From Marinomonas gallaica (GTDB taxonomy: Bacteria; Pseudomonadota; Gammaproteobacteria; Pseudomonadales; Marinomonadaceae), in assembly GCF_001639745.1 (NCBI RefSeq), contig NZ_LTAX01000003.1, positions 62,001 through 126,000 on the forward strand: a DNA stretch of 64,000 nt, read 5' to 3'. Below, piece by piece: positions 1-9,231 of this stretch. Each line of letters begins with the position of its first letter. Within the stretch, counting starts at the first letter, position 1. A program made the position numbers and the translations under genes. The notes beneath the pieces were generated by a model. It saw nothing but the letters and a program-made list of their open reading frames with translations, did no database searches and was not told where the DNA came from.

Positions 1-516
1 AGCATATTGTTTAAGCGCATCAACAGAAGGAATATTGAACCCATTACTTTTAAGTTCATAAATTTGAGCAGTATAATTCTCTAAATAAGTCGGAGCCGTT
101 GCAGCAACTGGGAATTGATAAAGGTTATCAAGTCTTATCGTTTGGTTGTCACGTCGAGTAAAAATCACGCCACCCATAAAGCTTGTAGTCTTCCCTTCAA
201 AGCCACGTCGAAGCGTCAGCAAGGCTCCACTTAAGCGACCTGTACTGCGAAATTTCAAATAATGGACAGGGTCTAATAACATCAAATCATATTGATAACG
301 TTCGATAGTACTGCTCAAATTTTCAGCACTAGAAACTTTAAGGTTAATATCATAATTCGGTAATCGTTCAGTCAAATCATCCACAATCGACTGAAATAAA
401 AGAACCGTAGAGACATCAGGATTGTAGGAGAGAATAACAAGATTCAGTTTTTTCGACTCACCATGGGCCCATAGTGGCAAAAAGATACAAAAGAAGCAGA
501 CAATCCGTTTCAGCAT
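1..516 (-). CDS. Periplasmic PhnD-like substrate-binding domain protein, partial (C-terminus outside window)
   Basis: The reading frame starts with ATG at 516 and stays open to base 1, so 172 codons of the N-terminal part are visible. Residues 1 to about 19 form a signal peptide (MLKRIVCFFCIFLPLWAHG). The mature part begins KKLNLVILSYNPDVST and contains YQYDLMLLDPVHYLKF, the pattern of the PhnD/SsuA/transferrin-like periplasmic binding fold. An AGGTG ribosome site lies upstream. In marine gammaproteobacteria such domains occur either as ABC transporter binding proteins or as the sensor half of histidine kinases or GGDEF proteins. The missing C-terminus decides between these, so no specific function is assigned. 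Confidence 0.7.
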   Translation of the reverse strand, partial: MLKRIVCFFCIFLPLWAHGESKKLNLVILSYNPDVSTVLLFQSIVDDLTERLPNYDINLKVSSAENLSSTIERYQYDLMLLDPVHYLKFRSTGRLSGALLTLRRGFEGKTTSFMGGVIFTRRDNQTIRLDNLYQFPVAATAPTYLENYTAQIYELKSNGFNIPSVDALKQYA

Positions 517-986
517 GAATGCATGCACCTAATTAAGATCATATAAGTAAACAGGCAGATTCAGAATGTTACATTGGCTATCAGTAAATTGTGTTCTATA
601 CATGTCACGATCCCGTTTCATTGCCTCGAAAAACTGAGTGGAGCCATTAAGCATTCGCTAAACTCTAAGTCTGGCTAATGTAAGCCATCAAATGCCTACC
701 CTTCTCATCGATGGTTTATAGTCTCCAGCAGGACTTCGTACATTTAACTAACGTACCAGTTTTCATCAAAAACTTACTCAGTACAATATACCGAATAGCA
801 TTCCCTTCTCGTCCGGCACGCTTAATTGATTTCGATCAATGGTTAACTTGGAATATTTTTGCACTTAAGCATTGAGCAGAACGCTACATACCTTGTAAAT
901 CATTCACTATTAGCCGATATGCTTCGTGGTAAACTCCCGTCTCGGTTTTATCCGGTTAATGAAAATTTGTTTTTAGGAGAACAGTG
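517..986. other. Intergenic region between the PhnD-like gene and hupE
   Basis: About 470 bases with no credible coding frame, between two divergent genes. It holds the promoters of both. The only clear element is the FNR-type palindrome at 826-839, listed separately. Short inverted pieces such as GGCT-N6-AGCC near 672 are too weak to call a structured RNA, and I do not recognise a riboswitch. Confidence 0.6.
826..839. promoter_or_regulatory. FNR/Anr-type binding site upstream of hupE
   Basis: The sequence TTGATTTCGATCAA matches the FNR/Anr consensus TTGAT-N4-ATCAA at every defined base. It lies 147 bases before the hupE ATG. A TATTTT at 854-859 is a possible -10 box, which would put the palindrome over the -35 region. 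Whether it activates or represses cannot be told from sequence. Confidence 0.6.
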
Positions 987-1568
987 ATGAGAATCACAGT
1001 AGAGAAAACGGGACTTTTAGCTCTTACATTGATCCCAGGAATGGCATTGGCACACCCTGGACATGAGCATACTTCTAGCTTTTTATCTGGCCTTATTCAC
1101 CCACTTACCGGTTTAGATCATTTGTTAGCCATGTTTGCTATCGGCCTTTGGGCTACAAGCCTCGGCGGTCGATCGTTGACGTTAGTACCGACAATGTTTG
1201 TGACCGTTATGCTACTAGGTGCTGGTGCTGCCATGCTGGGCATGAATGTACCATTTATTGAATCGGGTATTTTATTGTCAGTCATCTTAATGGGCGCACT
1301 GTTATTAAGTGCTAAGCGTCTACCACTGGCAGCCTCTATCACAATTGCTGGGACGTTTGCCATTTTCCACGGCGCTGCTCATGGCATGGAAATGCCTTTA
1401 AATGCAAATGGCTTCGAATACGGCCTTGGCTTTGCACTGGCAACCATTGCACTTCATCTAGTGGGTATTGGGACCGGGCGTATGCTGCAATCACTTAATC
1501 TTACTCGATTAAATCAAGTGGGCGGAGCAGCCATTAGTTTAGCCGGGGTGTTCTTAGTTTTCGCTTAA
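987..1568 (+). CDS. hupE: HupE/UreJ-family nickel/cobalt transporter
   Basis: 193-residue inner membrane protein of the HupE/UreJ family, secondary transporters for nickel or cobalt. A signal peptide (about residues 1-22) ends before the hallmark HPGHEH (23-28). A second family motif HPLTGLDHLLAM follows at 38-49, then five or six hydrophobic segments. ATG 987 is preferred over GTG 984 because TAGGAG at 974-979 is seven bases away. No urease, hydrogenase or cobalamin gene is adjacent, so the metal is unknown; HupE in other bacteria serves [NiFe] hydrogenase or urease. The FNR box upstream hints at low-oxygen control. A strong hairpin follows the stop codon. Confidence 0.9.
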   Translation: MRITVEKTGLLALTLIPGMALAHPGHEHTSSFLSGLIHPLTGLDHLLAMFAIGLWATSLGGRSLTLVPTMFVTVMLLGAGAAMLGMNVPFIESGILLSVILMGALLLSAKRLPLAASITIAGTFAIFHGAAHGMEMPLNANGFEYGLGFALATIALHLVGIGTGRMLQSLNLTRLNQVGGAAISLAGVFLVFA

Positions 1569-1592
1569 TCGCAAAATACCAGAACTAAGACC

Positions 1593-1632
1593 TAGATCAA
1601 GCTGCGTAGCATTTCCTACGCAGCTTGATCTA
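1593..1632. terminator. Strong hairpin after hupE
   Basis: A perfect 17-base-pair stem (1593-1609 with 1616-1632) encloses a six-base loop. It lies 24 bases after the hupE stop. No long T-run follows, so it may act as a terminator or as an RNA 3'-end stabiliser. Confidence 0.6.
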
Positions 1633-1756
1633 TATACCTATTATCACTCTACGCAAAATTGTTATATTGCAATATGGATAAAATTTATTAATAGTAGCTT
1701 CATACAGATACTGTAAAAATATTGATCTGTTAAACACGGTAATAAGTAAAAAATAC

Positions 1757-3991
1757 ATGGAGTTTATAGGATATATGCTCACACCACGTATCAAAGACAA
1801 GCGCGCCTTTGTTATTTCTATGAGTATATTTGCGCTAATTTCAGCGCTCGGCATTTATTTTATTACTCTTTCCAACACCAATTTCATCCAAAACCAGCGT
1901 TTGATGCTCAGTAGTATTGCGCGTTCTCAAGCGACAGAAATAGAACGCAGCCTGAGCCTATCGTTTACATCGACACGGATTTTAGCCCACCAACTCTCAC
2001 TAACAGATAAAAAGCTTGATCATTTTGACAGCTATGCCAAAAACATCATGCAATCCATACCTGGCATAGACAGCATGCAATTAGCCCCAGGTGGGATTAT
2101 CGAACATATTTATCCTCTTGAAGGCAATGAAGATGCACTTGGACTAGATGTCCTTAATCACCCCAAATACAGTGAAGCGGCGTACACGGCAATAAAAAAT
2201 CACAACATGATCATGATTGGCCCTCTAAGTTTAGTGCAAGGTGGCTCTGCCGTTATCAGTCGTATGCCAATTTATGAAGCGGCTCAGGGGCCTAAATCTA
2301 GCGAGTTTTGGGGGTTTGCCTCTGCACTCATCATGCTAACACCGCTTATAAATAACACAGGCATTCATGAACTAGAAAACGAAGGCTACGCGATCAAGAT
2401 AGAACGTGAACACGCTGACTCCAACGAGATATTTCAGTTCTATAACCCAATAAAGCCCCTCAACCCTGACACTTTAGTGCAAGCTGGTATCGGCTTACCA
2501 ACAGGCACTTGGACGCTTTCTATCTCCAATGATATTAGCAGCAATATCATAACCCGCACCTTCAATATGCTGCTCATTACCATTCTTCTTGCAACTGCAT
2601 GCTCTTTAAGCCTTTACCATATCCTTATCCGCCCCATTGAGCTTCAGAAAGAAGTCAATAACAAGACATTAGAGTTAAAAGAACTGGCATTTAAGGACCC
2701 TTTAACCAGTTTACCTAATCGACGATACCTGAACGACCACTTCCATCAAATCATTCATCAAATCAAAGAAAACCAAACTCTGGGAGCGTTTATTTATTTT
2801 GACTTAGATAATTTCAAATCGATAAACGATACCATTGGCCACGATGTTGGCGATAAAGTTTTGGTTGAGGTCGCCAAGCGCTTATCTCAACATAAACGAG
2901 AGCAAGACATCTTAATACGTTTAGGGGGCGATGAATTTGCGATTGTTGTGACACAAGCAAACTCCGTTCAGGATATAAAAGACATTGCTCAAGAAATCCT
3001 ATCTAGCACACAAGAAATCATCCATATTGGTCATAGAGAATTCAAGCAAAGCACCTCTTTAGGTATTACCCTCATTCCGGAGCATGGTTCACAAATCTTA
3101 GAACTCATGAGATGCGCTGATGTCGCTCTGTATGAGGCAAAACGTCGTGGTAAGAATCAATTCGTGGTCTTTGATGAAGCCATGCGCAAACAATCACTCG
3201 ATACACATGCAGAAGAGCTCGCTCTTACAAAAGCCATAGCAGAAGATCAACTCATTCTACACTTTCAGCCTCAGTTTGATTTAACCTTAAATACAGTCAT
3301 TGGAGCCGAAGCACTAGTCCGCTGGAATCATCCTGAAAAAGGATTAGTCTTCCCTGACAGTTTTATTCCATTAGCGGAACAGTCAGGGCAAATTTTAGCA
3401 TTAGGTAACTATGTGATTCGTAAAAGCTTTGAGTACTTGGCTCATCGCGAAGCACTTGGACTTTACCCTATTTTACTGCACATCAATTTGTCATCCTTGC
3501 AACTAAATGATCCAAACTTAGTGCCTTATGTACGGGCAATGATTCAACAGTTCAATATTCCTGGGCACTACATCGGCTTCGAAATTACCGAAACAACACT
3601 GTTAACCGATTTGAAGCAAGCTAAGAAAACGTTGGAATACTTAAAGGCAATGGGAATTTGTATCGCCATTGATGATTTCGGTACGGGGTTCTCATCACTA
3701 GGACAACTTAAAAACTTGCCTGTCGATTTACTAAAAATTGACCGAAGCTTCGTATGGGATTTAGAAAACGATAACGATGATCGCATGATGGTAGAAGCCA
3801 TTATCGCCATGGCACACAAACTTGATATTTTGGTCATTGCAGAGGGCGTTGAAACCCGTGCTCAGCTTGAAATGCTGGAGTCCTTTCACTGTGACCTTGG
3901 GCAAGGTTATTTTATCAGCCGCCCTATCCCTCAAGATCTATTCGATCAGTTCCCGGAAAACATTGAAGTGGATCAGCTAGCACATGCATAA
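1757..3991 (+). CDS. Membrane CHASE-GGDEF-EAL cyclic-di-GMP signalling protein
   Basis: 744 residues. TM1 lies at about 17-37, a periplasmic region with CHASE-like motifs (IPGIDSMQLAPGG, GPLSLVQGGSAVISRMP) fills about 40-265, and TM2 is at about 270-292. A GGDEF domain begins at FKDPLTSLPNRR (312) with intact GGDEF at 390-394 and an inhibitory RxxD site (R381-D384) five residues before it. An EAL domain starts near 485, with EAL at 518-520 and the DDFGTGFSSL, KIDRSF and EGVET motifs. Both synthesis and breakdown of c-di-GMP look catalytically possible. The start is uncertain: ATG 1775 (MLTPRIKDKR) is a good alternative. A bidirectional terminator follows. Confidence 0.92.
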   Translation: MEFIGYMLTPRIKDKRAFVISMSIFALISALGIYFITLSNTNFIQNQRLMLSSIARSQATEIERSLSLSFTSTRILAHQLSLTDKKLDHFDSYAKNIMQSIPGIDSMQLAPGGIIEHIYPLEGNEDALGLDVLNHPKYSEAAYTAIKNHNMIMIGPLSLVQGGSAVISRMPIYEAAQGPKSSEFWGFASALIMLTPLINNTGIHELENEGYAIKIEREHADSNEIFQFYNPIKPLNPDTLVQAGIGLPTGTWTLSISNDISSNIITRTFNMLLITILLATACSLSLYHILIRPIELQKEVNNKTLELKELAFKDPLTSLPNRRYLNDHFHQIIHQIKENQTLGAFIYFDLDNFKSINDTIGHDVGDKVLVEVAKRLSQHKREQDILIRLGGDEFAIVVTQANSVQDIKDIAQEILSSTQEIIHIGHREFKQSTSLGITLIPEHGSQILELMRCADVALYEAKRRGKNQFVVFDEAMRKQSLDTHAEELALTKAIAEDQLILHFQPQFDLTLNTVIGAEALVRWNHPEKGLVFPDSFIPLAEQSGQILALGNYVIRKSFEYLAHREALGLYPILLHINLSSLQLNDPNLVPYVRAMIQQFNIPGHYIGFEITETTLLTDLKQAKKTLEYLKAMGICIAIDDFGTGFSSLGQLKNLPVDLLKIDRSFVWDLENDNDDRMMVEAIIAMAHKLDILVIAEGVETRAQLEMLESFHCDLGQGYFISRPIPQDLFDQFPENIEVDQLAHA

Positions 3992-4019
3992 AAAAACCCA
4001 GCTTGTCTGCTGGGTTTTT
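3992..4019. terminator. Bidirectional terminator between the GGDEF-EAL gene and ask
   Basis: AAAAACCCAGC and GCTGGGTTTTT pair around a six-base loop, with A-runs and T-runs on the two sides. It can serve both convergent genes, including the 3' end of the ectoine operon. Confidence 0.9.
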
Positions 4020-4039
4020 AAAGGTCGAGATCTTTTAGC

Positions 4040-5482
4040 TTACGACGCTAAACAAATTGCTCGGCCGTGGTTATGCGATTCAACAAGCTCTTTGTGTAGG
4101 CTGCGGATCGCGACTTCGTAGTCTTCCTCATCCACCACAAACTGCATGTCTACCTGACGCATTGACTGATGCATCGCTATCACGTTAATACTTTGCTCTG
4201 AAATGGCTTTCACAGCACTTGCTAACATACCAGTCGTCTTCATATCAGAACCAATAGCCGATACGATAGCGACTTTACGCTGTGTAATTTCAGCTTCCGG
4301 GAATTCTTCACCCAGCATACGAAGAACACGCTTTAGCGTCTTAAGATTTGCCGCTAAATAGTGAGTGATGCTATTCGCATTGATGTCTTTAGCGATAATG
4401 TGCGCACCCAGTTGGTTCAACACTTTCAACACGCCCATATCAAAGGCATCAATTTCACCGGCCATTTCTTGGTCGAATAATTCAACGGCGTAGACGCCGC
4501 GACTGCCAGCAATGATCTCAACACATGGCGCATCGGAGATGTAATCACCTGTAATGAGGGTACCACTGTGCTCAGGTTCGAATGTATTCTTCACACGCAA
4601 TGCAATTTTACTTTGACGAAGACCTTTAGCCGCTTTAGGGTGAATCGCTTCCATACCTAAGTTTGCCAATTGATCGGCCACATCGTAGTTAGTTCGACCA
4701 ATAGGAACCGCTTTATCTTCACCGACCAAACGCGGATCTGCACTGCTTAAGTGAAACTCTTTGTGGATGATCGCTTCGCGTGCTTGTGTCAGTACGGCAA
4801 TACGGCTAAACGTCATTTCAGAATAACCACGGTCAAACGTTGTCATTAGACCCGTTTCACTGTGAGCATAACCTGTCGCAATCGGCAACTGAGTTGCTAA
4901 ATCAACGTCGTTGAATGACTCAACAATCCGCTCGTCTAACGACATGTGAACGCTAGCATTCCAGCCTGTGAGGTCAACAAAGACTGCGTTTACACCGTCA
5001 CGTTTAAGCAAATTCGCCATGTTCCATGCACTGTGCGCTTCACCAAGACTGGCAAGCATTTCACGAACTGTCGCAAGATGTTCATCAATTGCAAAGTGAC
5101 CGTGAGAACACAAACGGCTCAAGTCCTCTAGCGCTTCTTGCGCTTGATCAAGACGAGCTGCTAGAAAGTCATTCGCTTCTTTAAGAAGTTCACTCTCACC
5201 GAACAAATCACGGTTGATGTCCAGCATGGTTTGACGAGTTTCATCAAACGCTTCACGCCAACCACTCTGGTTACGGTCTTTTGCAAAGTGAGCGTAAATT
5301 CCCGCATCACCACTCTTCTTGTGTTCCAGCAACTTATCGGTAATACCGCCGTATGCCGATACTACAAAAACGCGTTGATACAGGTCTTCTGTACCTGCTG
5401 GCTTAAAAATAATGTTATCTCGTACCGAACGGTAGTCACTCATGGACGTACCGCCGATTTTATCAACTGTATGTTGTCCCAT
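4040..5482 (-). CDS. ask: Ectoine-cluster aspartate kinase (Ask_Ect)
   Basis: 480-residue aspartokinase, the first enzyme from aspartate to aspartate semialdehyde, which feeds ectoine synthesis. The N-terminal kinase motif KIGGTSMSDY and the pattern VFVVSAYGGITDKLLEHKK are typical of the Ask_Ect branch that travels with ectoine genes, and differ from LysC. Two ACT-type regulatory segments occupy the C-terminal third (KVLNQLGAHIIAKDIN; AIVSAIGSDMKTTGM). It is last in the ectABCD-ask order, 113 bases after ectD, with a GGAAAG ribosome site. Family knowledge suggests relaxed feedback control, so that precursor supply continues during salt stress. Confidence 0.93.
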   Translation of the reverse strand: MGQHTVDKIGGTSMSDYRSVRDNIIFKPAGTEDLYQRVFVVSAYGGITDKLLEHKKSGDAGIYAHFAKDRNQSGWREAFDETRQTMLDINRDLFGESELLKEANDFLAARLDQAQEALEDLSRLCSHGHFAIDEHLATVREMLASLGEAHSAWNMANLLKRDGVNAVFVDLTGWNASVHMSLDERIVESFNDVDLATQLPIATGYAHSETGLMTTFDRGYSEMTFSRIAVLTQAREAIIHKEFHLSSADPRLVGEDKAVPIGRTNYDVADQLANLGMEAIHPKAAKGLRQSKIALRVKNTFEPEHSGTLITGDYISDAPCVEIIAGSRGVYAVELFDQEMAGEIDAFDMGVLKVLNQLGAHIIAKDINANSITHYLAANLKTLKRVLRMLGEEFPEAEITQRKVAIVSAIGSDMKTTGMLASAVKAISEQSINVIAMHQSMRQVDMQFVVDEEDYEVAIRSLHKELVESHNHGRAICLAS

Positions 5483-5595
5483 TTTCTTTCCGAATTTCTT
5501 ATGTTGGGTTAAGAGAACCTCAACCTATATTAGTGAGCGCCGGCGGGTAGTTTGTCATAAGGAAGCTCAAATATTAAGCATGAATTACACTAATT

Positions 5596-6525
5596 TTAAT
5601 TAAAAATGACACTTTTAATAGGTTTGATGCTATGCCGTGCGCCGATGAACTCAGGTCTAATAGAATCACTTGCAAAAGGTTGAGACACTTTGTTGCTTAA
5701 TGCATTGTATACAAAGAATAAATTAGATCTTGGATAAGGGGTTATATTGCCATTTGAACCGTGCAATGTATTACAGTCAAATAGTATGATGCGCCCAATA
5801 TCCCCTACAGCGGTTTCAATACCACCCTGCTCAATCAAGTCAGCAACAGAGGATTGATCTGGAATACCAAACTCTTGCTGCTTCAGTGATGACAAATAAT
5901 GATCTTTAGGAGTCTCACCGACACAAGAGATAAACGACCTATGTGATCCTGGAATAAGCAATAAAGGACCATTATTGTGGTCATTAGGTGTCAATGTGAT
6001 CGACATACTGAGTGCCCGCATTCTTGGCATTCCGTCTTCTGCATGCCATGTTTCAAAGTCTGAATGCCAATAAAACTCTTTTCCTTCAAAACCCGGCTTG
6101 CAATTTAATCGACTTTGATGAATATAAACACTATCGCCAAGTATGTATTCAGCAACAGCCACTAGCCTCGGGTCTTCAGCCAAATTGGCAAAAACTTTAT
6201 TCAGTTGGTGCACTGAAAAGACAGAACGCACCTCACCACTCCCCTTCTCCGTAATGGTTTCAGGTCTGCGCTTTATGGCCTCATCAAGACACATACTCTT
6301 CATTTCCCTGATTAGGGAAGATAATTCTTCAGGACTAAATATATCATCCAGAAATAAAAAGCCTTTTTCTTCGTACTCCGCTAGCTGCGCTTTCGTTAAA
6401 GGCGCAGCTTTTTGTGAGTCGGAGTAAACAACCGGATCTTGGCGGCTAAATTTAACAGGCTCTGGATACGTCCGTGAAGGATACAAATCACGATCGGATG
6501 CAGTTGAAGTCTGCACAACAGCCAT
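5596..6525 (-). CDS. ectD: Ectoine 5-hydroxylase
   Basis: 309-residue Fe(II)/2-oxoglutarate dioxygenase converting ectoine to 5-hydroxyectoine. The diagnostic EctD stretch starts at FYWHSDFETWHAEDG (151-165). The metal triad can be assigned as H154, D156 and H255 (CNTLHGSNGN), with R266 suited to bind 2-oxoglutarate. Length is normal for EctD. It follows ectC by 20 bases and precedes ask, so the cell can make both compatible solutes from one transcript. The AGGAG-like ribosome site lies just before the ATG. Confidence 0.97.
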   Translation of the reverse strand: MAVVQTSTASDRDLYPSRTYPEPVKFSRQDPVVYSDSQKAAPLTKAQLAEYEEKGFLFLDDIFSPEELSSLIREMKSMCLDEAIKRRPETITEKGSGEVRSVFSVHQLNKVFANLAEDPRLVAVAEYILGDSVYIHQSRLNCKPGFEGKEFYWHSDFETWHAEDGMPRMRALSMSITLTPNDHNNGPLLLIPGSHRSFISCVGETPKDHYLSSLKQQEFGIPDQSSVADLIEQGGIETAVGDIGRIILFDCNTLHGSNGNITPYPRSNLFFVYNALSNKVSQPFASDSIRPEFIGARHSIKPIKSVIFN

Positions 6526-6545
6526 CGGTATATTCTCCTTTGAAA

Positions 6546-6935
6546 TTAATCGACTAATTCGTAGGCACCGTCTTTGTTATGCACCTCTTTCCCTGTAACA
6601 GGCGGATTAAACACACACGCAAGTTTCAACTCTTTAAAGGCTCGTAATGTATGACGATCGTGCTCATTAAGGTTATAAAGTGTGCCCGGTGTAATCGGAT
6701 AGACTTTGCCATCTTCGCGGCTTTCAATCTCACCTTCACCTTCCATACAGAACACCGACTCAAAATGATTCTGATAATGGAACTGGCACTCTTCGCCAGC
6801 AAAAATAGTTGTAATATGAAATGAATAACCCATGTCATCACCTTTAAGCAGCATACGTACGCTTTGCCACTTGCCATCAGGGGATACCACACGACGCTCT
6901 GTTTTCTCACACTCACTTAACTGACGTACAATCAT
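6546..6935 (-). CDS. ectC: Ectoine synthase
   Basis: 129-residue cupin-fold enzyme that cyclises N-gamma-acetyl-diaminobutyrate to ectoine. Typical EctC features are the start MIVRQLSECE, KWQSVRMLLKGDDMGYSFH, and the cupin core FHYQNHFESVFCMEGEGEIE followed by LNEHDRHTLRA. It is the third gene of the ectABCD-ask run, 69 bases after ectB, with an AGGAGCAAC ribosome site. Confidence 0.98.
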   Translation of the reverse strand: MIVRQLSECEKTERRVVSPDGKWQSVRMLLKGDDMGYSFHITTIFAGEECQFHYQNHFESVFCMEGEGEIESREDGKVYPITPGTLYNLNEHDRHTLRAFKELKLACVFNPPVTGKEVHNKDGAYELVD

Positions 6936-7004
6936 TGTTGCTCCTTCATAGAATTCATTATTGACGGGCAGAGGGTGAGCAAAATGAGCTCACCCACTTC
7001 TAAG

Positions 7005-8315
7005 CTACACAGCGATGTCGTAGTTCTCATCAAAGTAACTACGCTCTTCCGGCATTTCATCTGTTTTCGCACACACTTCACGAATAGCCTGCTCTACTAT
7101 GTCTAGACCTTGCTTTAGCTGCTCATCCGTAATAACAAGAGGACACAAGAACTTAACCACTTGATCATCTGCACCAGAGGTTTCTATCATCAGATTTTGC
7201 TTGAAACATGCTCTTGTGATTTGGCTTGCCAGTTCACCGCTAACACAGTTAATGCCTCGCATCATGCCGCGACCGCGCACAGTAAAGTTACCATCACCAA
7301 GCTCATCAACAATGGCATTAAGTCGATCTTCTATGTATTGGCCTTTACGACGCACGTCTTTAGCAAACGAGTCATCTTTCCAAAAGGTTTCCAGTGCATG
7401 CTTAGCTGTTACGAAGGCGAGATTGTTACCACGGAAGGTTCCATTGTGTTCACCTGGTTTCCATTGATCCAGTTCCGGTTTAAACAGAACAATAGCAAAT
7501 GGCAATCCGTAACCACTGATTGATTTAGACAAGGTCACTATGTCCGGATTGATACCGGCCGGCTCAAAACTAAAAAAGGTACCTGTTCGACCACAACCAG
7601 CCTGGATATCATCAATAATCAACAACACATCATGTTTGCGACAAACCGTTTCAAGATTTTTCAGCCAATCCATAGACGCTGCGTTAATGCCACCTTCACC
7701 TTGAACGGTTTCGACCAATACGGCCGCTGGGTGATCAATACCGCTTGAAGAATCAGACAGCACCTTATCTAAATACTCAGTGGTTTCAATACCATCACCT
7801 AAGTAGCCATCAAAAGGAACGCGGCTAATACCGCCAAGCGTAGTGCCCGCTACCCCACGATGATGAGAGTTGCCTGTTGCAGACAATGCTCCCAAACTAC
7901 AGCCATGGAAACCATTAGTGAACGTGATGATATTTTCTCGACCCGTAACATTACGCGCCAATTTCATCGCCGCTTCGATCGCATTAGTCCCCGTTGGTCC
8001 AGTAAACTGCATCACATACTCAAGGCCGCGAGGTTCTAAGATATATTCTTTGAAGGCTTCTAAAAACTCACCTTTTGCTTTGGTATGCAGATCCAAACCA
8101 TGGGTAATACCATCGTCCATAATGTATTCTAGGACAGCTTTTTTAAGGACTGGATGATTGTGGCCATAATTAAGTGTGCCTGCACCTGCTAAAAAATCGA
8201 GGTATTGATTACCCTCTTCATCGTACAAATAGCTGCCTTGAGCTTTATGAAATACACGCGGAAAAGAGCGAGCGTAGGATTGTACTTCGGATTCAATTTC
8301 CTCAAAAATCTTCAT
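7005..8315 (-). CDS. ectB: Diaminobutyrate-2-oxoglutarate transaminase
   Basis: 436-residue class III PLP aminotransferase making L-2,4-diaminobutyrate from aspartate semialdehyde, with glutamate as donor. Visible motifs are the N-terminal YLDFLAGAGTLNYGHNHP, FTGPTGTNAIEAAMKLARN, the cofactor Asp in LLIIDDIQAGCGRTG, and the Schiff-base lysine in TLSKSISGYGLP. Length is normal. It is the second gene of the operon, 75 bases after ectA, preceded by a GAGGAC ribosome site. Confidence 0.98.
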   Translation of the reverse strand: MKIFEEIESEVQSYARSFPRVFHKAQGSYLYDEEGNQYLDFLAGAGTLNYGHNHPVLKKAVLEYIMDDGITHGLDLHTKAKGEFLEAFKEYILEPRGLEYVMQFTGPTGTNAIEAAMKLARNVTGRENIITFTNGFHGCSLGALSATGNSHHRGVAGTTLGGISRVPFDGYLGDGIETTEYLDKVLSDSSSGIDHPAAVLVETVQGEGGINAASMDWLKNLETVCRKHDVLLIIDDIQAGCGRTGTFFSFEPAGINPDIVTLSKSISGYGLPFAIVLFKPELDQWKPGEHNGTFRGNNLAFVTAKHALETFWKDDSFAKDVRRKGQYIEDRLNAIVDELGDGNFTVRGRGMMRGINCVSGELASQITRACFKQNLMIETSGADDQVVKFLCPLVITDEQLKQGLDIVEQAIREVCAKTDEMPEERSYFDENYDIAV

Positions 8316-8390
8316 GGATAGTCCTCTATGTTTAATAATTTATAATGTTATTTGAATATGCTAGACCTGAGTATGGGGGTACTCAGATGG

Positions 8391-8882
8391 TCAAGAAAAG
8401 GGGCCGATTCGTACTAGGTACTCGGTATTATGTTTCCCTTTAAAATGTTTCTGCTCATCAAAGAAAGGCTCTTCCTCAATGGCGGCATTCAGCTCCTTGG
8501 CAAGACTTTTAAAAAGTCCCCAAGACGCTTTATTGTCTAAGGTAATCGTCGTTTCTATATATTTCACATTCGTTAAGTTTTGACGCTCAAGTACTGACTT
8601 CAACATACGTTTAGCTAGTCCGCAGCCTCGAGCCTCGGCATCTACCGCCACCTGCCAGACAAACCAAACATCGCTCGTTGAAGGTTTCAAATATCCTGAA
8701 ACAAAACCCACCAAACGATCATTACGTGTCGCAGCAACACCTGTTTCAGCGAAATGACTGCAGTGAAGCAAATTGCAATAAGATGAGTTGGGGTCTAACG
8801 GTGGACAACGCTCGACCAACTCAAATAAGTCCATTCCATCTTCGGCCTTTGGTTTGCGTAAGGTAATAACGTCATTCATCAT
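8391..8882 (-). CDS. ectA: L-2,4-diaminobutyrate N-gamma-acetyltransferase
   Basis: 163-residue GNAT acetyltransferase, the second step in ectoine synthesis. The EctA signature region PPLDPNSSYCNLLHCSHF (residues 28-45) is intact. The acetyl-CoA-binding segment VAVDAEARGCGLAKRML follows. It heads the ectABCD-ask operon. Two tandem in-frame ATGs make the exact start ambiguous by one codon. The 5' region carries a candidate promoter at 8961-8989. Confidence 0.96.
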   Translation of the reverse strand: MMNDVITLRKPKAEDGMDLFELVERCPPLDPNSSYCNLLHCSHFAETGVAATRNDRLVGFVSGYLKPSTSDVWFVWQVAVDAEARGCGLAKRMLKSVLERQNLTNVKYIETTITLDNKASWGLFKSLAKELNAAIEEEPFFDEQKHFKGKHNTEYLVRIGPFS

Positions 8883-8960
8883 TTGAAAATTACATCTCTA
8901 ATAAGTTAAATAACAATTTCTTCTTTAAAATTCCGTTCTTAGCTGTGTAAGCCTATAAAA

Positions 8961-8989
8961 ATAGTTACATGTCTAAATATTTATATCAA
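8961..8989 (-). promoter_or_regulatory. Candidate ectA promoter with EctR1-like operator
   Basis: On the minus strand TTGATA (8989-8984) is followed, 17 bases on, by AACTAT (8966-8961). The intervening TATTTAG-ACATGT-AACTAT resembles, from memory, the pseudopalindrome bound by the MarR regulator EctR1 over the ectABC -10 region in Methylotuvimicrobium. The -10 match is weak, so this is a suggestion only. Confidence 0.3.
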
Positions 8990-9036
8990 CCACTGTTGCT
9001 GAGTTTTCGTATTTGTTGGTAAAAATCAGCCCGTCA

Positions 9037-9231
9037 CTAAAGCTCTCGATCATTGATTTTTGGCGCGTTATTGACCAAATCGACAGATTTAACTTGAAAA
9101 GCTTGAACAAAATTTGCAAAATCGCCCGCCAAATCAGAGTGATTATGTAATGCAAATCGCATTACGACCTGGATATCACCTGTGGGAAGGTATTTAGGTA
9201 AGATCTCTGTAAGCAGTTCTTCCATTAACAA
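9037..9231 (-). pseudogene. Possible remnant of a LysR-family regulator C-terminus
   Basis: A 64-codon frame reads EELLTEILPKYLPTGD, then HNHSDLAGDFANFVQAF. This resembles the last segment of LysR effector domains, where a LV-x-LLPDY motif is followed by a basic stretch and an AFIDFL helix. The same frame can be read further back toward 9290 without a start. No DNA-binding domain is present, so at most it is a decayed 3' fragment. It could also be chance. Confidence 0.25.

Noticed and set aside
1630-1854. Minus-strand frame of 74 codons before the CHASE-GGDEF-EAL gene
   Set aside because: It overlaps the 5' end of the real gene, is AT-rich, and shows no family pattern or ribosome site.
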